In this document: positions 13,044 through 18,765 of the stretch, one piece after another
Layout: each line of letters opens with the position of its first letter
Numbering within the stretch: the first letter of the stretch is position 1
NCBI GenBank assembly: GCA_028865375.1
Contig: JAGWKJ010000007.1
Span: forward strand, 1 to 18,765
Direction of reading: 5' to 3'
Length of the DNA stretch: 18,765 nt
Origin: Hyphomicrobiales bacterium
Lineage (GTDB): Bacteria > Pseudomonadota > Alphaproteobacteria > Rhizobiales > Beijerinckiaceae
Notes under the pieces: model-generated
Seen by the model: the letters and a program-made list of their open reading frames with translations, nothing else
Database searches by the model: none
Told to the model about the DNA's origin: nothing
Translations under genes and position numbers: made by a program

Positions 13044-14069
13044 TCACTTCTCGGTCAGCTTCAGCTCGATGCGGCGGTTCTTGGCGAAGGCGTCGGGCGT
13101 GTCGGCGGGGTCGAGCGGCTGGAACTCGCCGAAGCCGGCGGCGGCCAGCCGGTCGGGCGGCACGCCCTTCGATTTCAGGTAGCGCACCACGGCGATCGCG
13201 CGCGCCGCCGACAATCCCCAGTTCGATCCGAACGGGCTCTGCGCGCTGATCGGCGCCTTGTCGGTGTGGCCGTCCACCCTCAAGATCCACGGGATCTCCG
13301 GCGGTATGATCTGCGCCAGTTCGAGCAGCGACGGCGCGAGCTTGTCGAGCGCCGACTTGCCCGCGTCGCTGAGGTCGGCCTTGCCGACCGCGAACAGCAG
13401 CTCCGAGGAGAACACGAAACGGTCGCCCACGATGCGGATGCCCGGCCGGTCGCCGAGAATCTCGCGCAGGCGGCCGAAGAAATCCGAGCGGTAGCGCGCG
13501 AGCTGCTGCACCTTCTGGGCCAGCGCGACGTTGAGCCTCGCGCCGAGGTCGGCGATCCGCGCTTGCGAGCGCTTGTCGGCCGCTTCCGAGGCCGACAGCG
13601 CGTCCTCGATGGCGGCGAGTTGGCGGCGCAGCGCGGCGATCTGCTGGTTGAGCACGTCGACCTGCGCCAGCGCCTGCGCGGTCAGCGCCTTCTGCGAATC
13701 GAGCGCCGCGCCCGCCTTGGCCGCCGCCCCGCCGGCGCCGGCGAGGCCCGCTGCCGCCGCCGCCGCCGCGCCCTTCAGGCGCGCCTCTTCCTTCTGCGCC
13801 GCGCCCAAGGTGGCGCGCAACGACCCGAGATCGGTCTCCGCCTTGGCGCGTCCGGCGCGCTCAAGCGACAGCAATTGGGTGAGTTCGGCGACCTGCGATT
13901 CCAGCTTGGTCAGCGCGGTGTCCTTGCTCGTGACCTCGCGCGACAGGAAGAACTGCGACAGCATGAACACGCTGAGCAGGAAGATGATGACGAGCAGCAT
14001 CGTCGACAACGCGTCGACGAAGCTCGGCCAATACTCGACGTGCCGGGTCGATCGCCGCGCCAGCGGCAT
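13044..14069 (-). CDS. MotB/OmpA-type peptidoglycan-binding membrane protein
   Basis: This 341-residue inner-membrane protein has a periplasmic OmpA-like domain, the anchoring partner of the proton channel encoded just upstream. One transmembrane helix (about 20-42) is preceded by D19 in PSFVDALSTMLL, placed like the proton-accepting aspartate of MotB-type proteins. Residues ~48-195 form a long Ala/Gln/Glu-rich coiled coil, broken by an Ala/Gly run (100-122). The OmpA/MotB domain covers about 215-341, with GHTD (D270) and NWGLSAARA (R290) as the peptidoglycan-binding elements. The ATG at 14069 is 3 nt after the channel gene's stop, with GGAGG overlapping that stop. There are no flagellar genes nearby, so it is probably an envelope-tethering unit and not the flagellar stator. 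Confidence 0.88.
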   Translation of the reverse strand: MPLARRSTRHVEYWPSFVDALSTMLLVIIFLLSVFMLSQFFLSREVTSKDTALTKLESQVAELTQLLSLERAGRAKAETDLGSLRATLGAAQKEEARLKGAAAAAAAGLAGAGGAAAKAGAALDSQKALTAQALAQVDVLNQQIAALRRQLAAIEDALSASEAADKRSQARIADLGARLNVALAQKVQQLARYRSDFFGRLREILGDRPGIRIVGDRFVFSSELLFAVGKADLSDAGKSALDKLAPSLLELAQIIPPEIPWILRVDGHTDKAPISAQSPFGSNWGLSAARAIAVVRYLKSKGVPPDRLAAAGFGEFQPLDPADTPDAFAKNRRIELKLTEK

Positions 14070-14072
14070 GGC

Positions 14073-15086
14073 TCACCTCCGCTCGGCTTCGGCGGCAAGG
14101 CGCCGCAGCAGGGCGCGGACTTCCTGCTGCTGGTCGGATTGCGCCTCGACCCAGTCGCGGATCAGCTGCTGCTCCTGGCGCATGTGCTGCACGAGCCCCT
14201 GGATGCCTTCCGCGAGATTGGCCATGGCGGCGGTGGCGGCGCGTTGCGCGTTGGGGTCGGCGGCGGCGGCCAGCCGCTCCAGCGAGGCGCGGATGTCGGC
14301 GGCCGCGCTCGGGGGAAGCGCGGCTTGGGCCGGGGCCGCCACCGCGTGGGCAGGCGCGGTCGGCCGCATGTCGACGGGGTCGGCCGCGGTGGCGGCCAGC
14401 GCGTTTTCCAGCTCGTTGAAGAAGCGGTTCTGCGCCTGGCCGGCCTGCAGGTCGAGGAAGCCCAGGATCAGCGAACCCGCGAGGCCGAACAGCGAGGACG
14501 TGAACGACACGCTCATGCCGGCGATCGGCCGCGCCAGGCCGGCCTTCAGCGCGTCGAACATGACGCCGGCGTCCTTGCCCGCCTGCATCGAGTTGATGAC
14601 CTCGGCGATCGAGCCCACCGTGCGCAGCAGGCCCCAGAACGTGCCGAGCAGGCCGAGGAAGATGAGCAGGTTGACGAGGTAGCGGTTCACGTCGCGCCCC
14701 TCGTCGAGCCGCGAGGCGACCGAATCGAGGATGACGCGCAGGGTCGGCGTCGAGATGTTGCGGAAGCCCGCGTCCTCGCCCAGCATCGTGGCCATCGGCG
14801 CCAGCAGGCGCGGCGATTTCGGCGGCCGCGCGACCGGGCCGAACATGGTGGAATTGACCCAATGGATTTCGCGGTTGAGCCGCAGCACCTGCGCGAAGGC
14901 GATCAATATGCCCAGCGCCAGCACGAACAGGATCAGCGCGTTCAGGCCCGGGTTGGCCCGGAAGGCGACCGCTATCTGCTCGTAGAGGATCAGCGCGACG
15001 AAGCCGACGATGACGAGGAACAACGCCATGCGCAGCAGGAAGCCGGCCGGTCCGCTGAGCCTGCGCCGCGCAAGTTCGCCCGCCAA
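14073..15086 (-). CDS. MotA/TolQ/ExbB-type proton channel protein
   Basis: This inner-membrane protein of about 337 residues has predicted helices near 18-36, 48-68, 136-157 and 188-212. The third carries the ExbB/TolQ/MotA signature IFLGLLGTFWGLLRTV and the fourth GLARPIAGMSVSFTSS. A large cytoplasmic region lies between helices 2 and 3. The C-terminal ~110 residues are an Ala/Gln-rich helical tail that may form a coiled coil. It should form the proton-conducting complex with the MotB/OmpA-type protein downstream. I chose the TTG at 15086 because GGGAGG lies five bases upstream; a TTG at 15149 would add 21 basic residues with no ribosome-binding site, and the ATG at 15029 would cut into the first helix. 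What the proton flow drives is unknown. Confidence 0.85.
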   Translation of the reverse strand: MAGELARRRLSGPAGFLLRMALFLVIVGFVALILYEQIAVAFRANPGLNALILFVLALGILIAFAQVLRLNREIHWVNSTMFGPVARPPKSPRLLAPMATMLGEDAGFRNISTPTLRVILDSVASRLDEGRDVNRYLVNLLIFLGLLGTFWGLLRTVGSIAEVINSMQAGKDAGVMFDALKAGLARPIAGMSVSFTSSLFGLAGSLILGFLDLQAGQAQNRFFNELENALAATAADPVDMRPTAPAHAVAAPAQAALPPSAAADIRASLERLAAAADPNAQRAATAAMANLAEGIQGLVQHMRQEQQLIRDWVEAQSDQQQEVRALLRRLAAEAERR

Positions 15087-15091
15087 TCGCG

Positions 15092-15097
15092 CCTCCC
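15092..15097 (-). promoter_or_regulatory. Ribosome-binding site deciding the TTG start of the proton-channel gene
   Basis: GGGAGG on the minus strand, five bases before a TTG at 15086. It is the only strong Shine-Dalgarno near any in-frame start and therefore decides the start against the farther upstream TTG at 15149. Confidence 0.7.
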
Positions 15098-15236
15098 GCC
15101 GACATGCCGTCGCCCGCGCTTTCGGCGGCGCGCGATCCGACGCCGGCAAACTAGCGCAAATGAGGCGCGCGTCGAACGGTTTTGTGGTTTCGCCGGCGCC
15201 GGCGACGTGATCGCCGAAAAAAGCGCCGCCGCGCCC

Positions 15237-15265
15237 TTGCTCCCCGCACGATGCGCGGTTATAGA
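15237..15265 (+). promoter_or_regulatory. Sigma70-like promoter of tRNA-Ala
   Basis: TTGCTC (15237-15242), a 17-bp spacer and TATAGA (15260-15265), 34 bp before the tRNA. It lies in the divergent gap with the proton-channel gene. Confidence 0.65.
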
Positions 15266-15298
15266 CCCGCCGCTTCCGGCAAAACGAGGGAGAGCGGC

Positions 15299-15374
<76 letters not shown>

Positions 15375-15618
15375 CCCCGTCCGTGAAAGCGTCCGCGTAG
15401 CCGATCCTTTTCCGCACGCTCCGTCCCGCTCCATTCGTGTTCTCGAAGGGCGAGGCGAAGGCGCGAACGGTGGTCGCCGCGGGCCGCGATCGGGTGAAGA
15501 CTTAATTACGCCGAGGACAAAAGCCGAGACGCCGGGAAGATCGACCCGCTGCTGGCGAAGTTCGACCTCGAAGCCATAGCCGTCGCGGCGGCGCCGCGAT
15601 CAGGTGCGGTCGCGCGGC

Positions 15619-15647
15619 TTGCCATCGGCCGCGCCGGCGGGCATAGC
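15619..15647 (+). promoter_or_regulatory. Sigma70-like promoter of tRNA-Ser
   Basis: TTGCCA (15619-15624), a 17-bp spacer and CATAGC (15642-15647), ten bases before the mature tRNA. It would give a very short 5' leader. Confidence 0.45.
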
Positions 15648-15656
15648 GGGGTCGTC

Positions 15657-15750
15657 GGAGACGTGGCCGAGAGGCTGAAGGCGGCGGTTTGCTAAACCGT
15701 TATAGGGTTGCAAAGCCCTATCGAGGGTTCGAATCCCTCCGTCTCCGCCA
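15657..15750 (+). tRNA. tRNA-Ser(GCT)
   Basis: This 94-nt class II tRNA includes CCA. The acceptor stem is GGAGACG/CGTCTCC, and the anticodon loop TTGCTAA carries GCT, reading AGC/AGU. A long variable arm (TAGGGTTGCAAAGCCCTA, 15703-15720) is the serine-type hallmark. The T arm is GAGGG TTCGAAT CCCTC. Confidence 0.97.
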
Positions 15751-15835
15751 AGCGCCCGCCCGCTCCGACGAATTGCGCCGCGCGCCGCGACCCGTCGGCT
15801 TGGGATCGCGTTGGGGCGCTTGCGCCGGATCCCGC

Positions 15836-15864
15836 TTGGCCCGCGCGAAGCGACGCGCCATATT
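15836..15864 (+). promoter_or_regulatory. Candidate promoter of the aminopeptidase gene
   Basis: TTGGCC (15836-15841), a 17-bp spacer and CATATT (15859-15864), each 4 of 6 to consensus, 51 bp before the ATG. Confidence 0.4.
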
Positions 15865-15915
15865 CCAAAACGCGCCCGTTTCGTGGATGATCGCGCCGCC
15901 CATATCGGGGGATCC

Positions 15916-17772
15916 ATGAGCCAGCATCCGGCCGCGCCGCCGCGGGCCTCGAAGTTCCAGTCCTTCGCCGATACGGCCGATCCCGCGCAGGGTCCGCCGC
16001 GGCTGGCGGCGTTGCGCGCGCGGCTGGCGGCGCAGGGCCTCGACGGCTTCGTGGTCGGCCGCGCCGACGAATACCAGGGCGAATACGTGCCCGCCGGCGC
16101 CGAGCGGCTGGCGTGGCTGACCGGCTTCGGAGGCTCGGCCGGCACCGCGGTCGCGCTCGGCCATGCGGCGGCGCTGTTCGTCGACGGACGTTACGTTGAG
16201 CAAGCGGCGGCCCAGGTCGACACGCGCGCGTTCGAACGCCACAACGTCGCCGCCACGACGCCCGAAGCTTGGCTCGCCGCCAACGCGAAAGCCGGCGGGC
16301 GCATCGGCTACGACCCGATGCTGTTCACGCCCGGGCAGCGCGACCGGCTGCGGGCCGCGGCGCAAAAGGCCGGCGCGAGCCTCGTCGCGGCGCCCGACAA
16401 TCCGCTCGACGCCTGCTGGACGGACCGGCCGGCGCCGCCTGCCGCACCGATCTGGATGCACCCGGCGAAGTTCGCGGGCGAGGGCGCGGCCTCGAAGATC
16501 GCGCGCGTGCGCAAGGCGCTGGGCGAGGCGGACGCGCTGCTGGTGAGCGATCCGCACGGGCTGGCGTGGCTGTTCAACCTGCGCGGCGGCGACGTTGCGC
16601 ACACGCCGATCGCGCTCGGCCGCGCGCTGCTGCCGAAGTTCGGCAAACCGACGCTGTTCATGGCGCGCGAGAAGCTCCCGGCGCCGGTCCTGCGCGCGCT
16701 CGGCCGCGTCGCGCATCTCGCCGAACCGGCCGAGCTCGCCGAGGCCTTGGCGCGGCTGGGCCGCGACGGCCGCACGCTGAAGCTCGACGCCGCGACCGCG
16801 CCGGCCGCGTTCGCCGAAGCGGTGGAAGCCGCCGGCGGCAAGGTCGACGTCGGCGCCGACCCGATCGCCGCGATGAAGGCGCGCAAGAACGCTGCCGAAC
16901 TCGCCGGCGCCCGCGCGGCGCATCTGCGCGACGGGGCGGCGCTGTGCGAATTCCTCGCCTGGTTCGACGCCGAGGCGCCCAAGGGCCGGCTCACCGAGAT
17001 CGACGCGGCGCTCGCGCTCGAAGGCTTCCGCGTCGCCGCCGGCGGCCTGCGCGACCTGTCGTTTCCCTCCATCAGCGCCTTCGGCCCGCATGCCGCGATC
17101 CCGCATTACCGCGTCACCGAGAGGTCGAACCTGCGCATCGGGCGCGGCGTCTACCTGATCGACGGCGGCGGCCAATACGAGGACGGCACCACCGACGTCA
17201 CGCGCACCGTGACGGTCGGCAAGCCGACGCGCGAGATGCGGGACCGCTTCACCCGCGTGTTGCAAGGCCACGTCGCGGTCGCCGCCGCGACTTTCCCCGC
17301 CGGCACGACCGGCGTGCAGCTCGACGCGCTCGCGCGCCGGCCGCTGTGGGAGGCGGGGCTCGACTTCGACCACGGCACCGGGCACGGCGTGGGCTCCTGC
17401 CTCTCCGTGCACGAAGGCCCGCAATCGCTGTCCAAGCGCGGCGCGGTCGCCATCGAGGCGGGCATGGTCGTCTCCGACGAGCCCGGCTATTACAAGCCCG
17501 GCGCCTTCGGCATCCGCTGCGAAAACCTGCTGGCGGCGCGCGAGGCGAAGCCCGCCGGCGCCGAGCGCGCGTGCCTCGGCTTCGAGACCCTGACGCTGGC
17601 GCCGTTCGACCTGCGGCTGCTGGACGCCTCGATGCTGACGCGCGCCGAACTGCGCTGGCTCGACGCCTATCACGCGCGGGTGCGCCGCGAGGTCGGCCCG
17701 CTGCTGTCGAAGCCGGCGCGGCGCTGGCTGGCCGCCGCCACCGCGCCGCTCAGCCGCCGCCGGCGCGCGTGA
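15916..17772 (+). CDS. pepP: Xaa-Pro aminopeptidase (aminopeptidase P, M24B), long form
   Basis: This 618-residue cytoplasmic metallopeptidase removes N-terminal residues preceding proline. It is the long, three-domain type: two creatinase-like N-terminal domains (about 30-170 and 180-330) precede the pita-bread catalytic domain (about 340-560), and a short C-terminal extension ends the protein. All five dinuclear-metal ligands are present: D416 (IDGGGQYEDG), D427 (GTTDVTRT), H490 (HGTGHGVG), E522 (SDEPGYY) and E536 (CENLL). The ATG at 15916 follows GGGGGA and avoids the charged upstream extension. The last 23 bp overlap, convergently, the end of the GluR-like gene. The family is certain; the exact peptide substrates are not. 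The symbol follows common usage, and short-form PepP proteins are only distantly related. Confidence 0.93.
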   Translation: MSQHPAAPPRASKFQSFADTADPAQGPPRLAALRARLAAQGLDGFVVGRADEYQGEYVPAGAERLAWLTGFGGSAGTAVALGHAAALFVDGRYVEQAAAQVDTRAFERHNVAATTPEAWLAANAKAGGRIGYDPMLFTPGQRDRLRAAAQKAGASLVAAPDNPLDACWTDRPAPPAAPIWMHPAKFAGEGAASKIARVRKALGEADALLVSDPHGLAWLFNLRGGDVAHTPIALGRALLPKFGKPTLFMAREKLPAPVLRALGRVAHLAEPAELAEALARLGRDGRTLKLDAATAPAAFAEAVEAAGGKVDVGADPIAAMKARKNAAELAGARAAHLRDGAALCEFLAWFDAEAPKGRLTEIDAALALEGFRVAAGGLRDLSFPSISAFGPHAAIPHYRVTERSNLRIGRGVYLIDGGGQYEDGTTDVTRTVTVGKPTREMRDRFTRVLQGHVAVAAATFPAGTTGVQLDALARRPLWEAGLDFDHGTGHGVGSCLSVHEGPQSLSKRGAVAIEAGMVVSDEPGYYKPGAFGIRCENLLAAREAKPAGAERACLGFETLTLAPFDLRLLDASMLTRAELRWLDAYHARVRREVGPLLSKPARRWLAAATAPLSRRRRA

Positions 17773-18765
17773 AATAGCGCGCGTAGATGCGCGCGTATTC
17801 GCCGCTCTCCTTGAGGCGCAGCAAGGCCGCGTCGACGTCGCGCCGGAGCGGGGAACCGCGCGGGAACAGGATGCCGTAGTCCTCCGGCTTCAGCACCCCG
17901 CCGACGAGTTCGGCCCTGCCGGCGCCGTCGTGCGACGCGAAATAAAGGAGGACCGGCGCATCGTATACGACCGCGTCGGCCTTGCCGGCGAGCAGGTCCG
18001 CCTCGGCCGGTTCGACCGCCCCATAGGGAATCGCCGTGATGCCGGCGGCGGCGAGGAACGCCTGCGAGGTCGAGCCGGCGACGGTGGCGACGCGCTTGCC
18101 CGGCAGGTCGGAGAGCCCGCTGACGTTGGTCTGCAATTGCTGCACGGTGAGCGCGCTCGTGACGGCGGCGGTGAAATAGGAGACGAACGTGACGCCGATG
18201 ATCATCCAGGCCAGCGCGATCACGCGGCCGATGGGGCTCTTGGGATGTCCGGCGGTCTGCCCGACGAAGGTCGAAGCGGACCAGAACAGCGAGCGGAAGA
18301 AGCCGCCGAGCGCGGTGCGCGCGCCCACTTCCTCCGTTTCGTAGCGCCGTTCGAGGAAGAAGATCAGCGGCGCCGGCACGAGCACCAGGGCCAGCAGCGC
18401 CGCGATCAGCTGCAGGAAGCCGCGCGAGGTGAAGAAGGCGACGAAGCCAGGGGCCAGCGAATCCGCGCCGTGCGCGCGCGCCATGATCTGCACGCCGGCG
18501 TTGAAGATTGGTTGCGAGAAGTCGAACGCCCTGTCGCGTTCGGCGGTGACCGAGATCGCGGCGATCGCCGCGTCGTCGCCGCCGTTCCCCACCGCGCCGA
18601 TCAGGTCGGGCAGCGTGTCCTTGACGTCGAAGGAATAGTCGAGCTTCGCCTCGCGCGCGATCGCCTTCCAGAGGTCGACGCTGAAGCCCGTCAGTCGGCC
18701 GTCGCGCTTCATCACGAATGGCGGCACCTCGCGCGTCGCGATCCTGAGCGGCGCGGCGGCCGCCG
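17750..18765 (-). CDS. Prokaryotic glutamate-receptor-like ion channel, 5' end beyond window
   Basis: The frame runs off the window edge; the first visible residues (AAAAPLRIATREVPPF) are the end of a signal peptide and the start of a solute-binding fold. Numbering from V1 of VPPFVMK: lobe 1 first part about 1-95 (GRLTGFSVDLW; ISVTAERDRAFDFSQP, with R64 the usual carboxylate-binding arginine), TM1 103-126, pore loop 142-162, TM2 166-194, then lobe 2 and the return (195-325, with D256 in VVYDAPV the usual ligand-amine acid). A channel inserted into a binding protein is the GluR0/iGluR plan. The filter region reads WSASTFVGQTAG, not TVGYGD. The TM2 end SYFTAAVTSALTVQQL recalls the SYTANLAAFLTV motif of animal receptors. 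Ion selectivity and ligand are unknown. Confidence 0.88.
   Translation of the reverse strand, partial: AAAAPLRIATREVPPFVMKRDGRLTGFSVDLWKAIAREAKLDYSFDVKDTLPDLIGAVGNGGDDAAIAAISVTAERDRAFDFSQPIFNAGVQIMARAHGADSLAPGFVAFFTSRGFLQLIAALLALVLVPAPLIFFLERRYETEEVGARTALGGFFRSLFWSASTFVGQTAGHPKSPIGRVIALAWMIIGVTFVSYFTAAVTSALTVQQLQTNVSGLSDLPGKRVATVAGSTSQAFLAAAGITAIPYGAVEPAEADLLAGKADAVVYDAPVLLYFASHDGAGRAELVGGVLKPEDYGILFPRGSPLRRDVDAALLRLKESGEYARIYARYFTRAGGG

Noticed and set aside
15087..15149. Upstream TTG start (15149) for the proton-channel gene
   Set aside because: No ribosome-binding site and an atypical basic extension, whereas the TTG at 15086 has GGGAGG five bases upstream.
15375..15656. Possible gene remnant between the two tRNAs (short frame reading NYAEDKSRDAGKIDPLLAKF near 15500)
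   Set aside because: No start, no ribosome-binding site, a TAA just upstream and no recognised family; too short to call even a pseudogene.

Overview
The window is a GC-rich (roughly 70% by eye) stretch of what looks like an ordinary alphaproteobacterial chromosome, most likely Hyphomicrobiales (Rhizobiales) or a close relative. The pointers are a DUF1491 gene, the DUF2849-cysI-cysH-DUF934 sulfite-reduction cluster, a choXWV choline transporter, the MotA/TolQ/ExbB plus OmpA/MotB membrane pair, a CoxE-like VWA protein and alphaproteobacterial-type tRNAs. I see no insertion sequence, phage gene, integrase, CRISPR array or rRNA.

Layout. 1-2901 (+): the 3' end of a probable peptidoglycan-binding-domain protein, DUF1491, a conserved 67-residue protein, a CoxE-type VWA protein and an HNH endonuclease. 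2991-3492: two very small secreted proteins, convergent across a strong GC hairpin. One (+) has a predicted mature form that begins and ends with the same nonapeptide, LNPQPLPPG; the other (-) is Met/His/Lys/Asp-rich. 3626-7261 (-): a tight five-gene operon, in transcription order DUF2849, sulfite reductase hemoprotein, APS reductase, DUF934 and an adrenodoxin-type [2Fe-2S] ferredoxin. It takes APS to sulfite to sulfide for cysteine synthesis and is driven from an AT-rich promoter region. 7390-9810 (-): pheT without an adjacent pheS.

9886-13018 (+): promoter and choXWV, a choline ABC importer (binding protein, permease, ATPase), with a stem-loop between the binding-protein gene and the other two. 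13044-15086 (-): a two-gene inner-membrane unit, a TolQ/ExbB/MotA-type proton channel and a MotB/OmpA-type peptidoglycan-binding partner. 15237-15750 (+): tRNA-Ala(GGC) and tRNA-Ser(GCT), each behind its own sigma70-like promoter. 15916-17772 (+): a long-form M24 Xaa-Pro aminopeptidase. 17750-18765 (-, runs off the window): a prokaryotic ionotropic-glutamate-receptor-like protein in which a TM1-pore-TM2 module interrupts a periplasmic ligand-binding domain. Its pore loop lacks the TVGYG potassium filter.

No transcription factor is encoded here. No gap between genes exceeds 300 bases; the longest (15375-15656, between the tRNAs) holds only the tRNA-Ser promoter as far as I can see. The items most worth a second look are the LNPQPLPPG-bracketed secreted peptide, the GluR-like channel with an atypical filter, the possible Shine-Dalgarno-occluding hairpin in front of the Met-rich protein, and the orphan pheT and CoxE-like genes.
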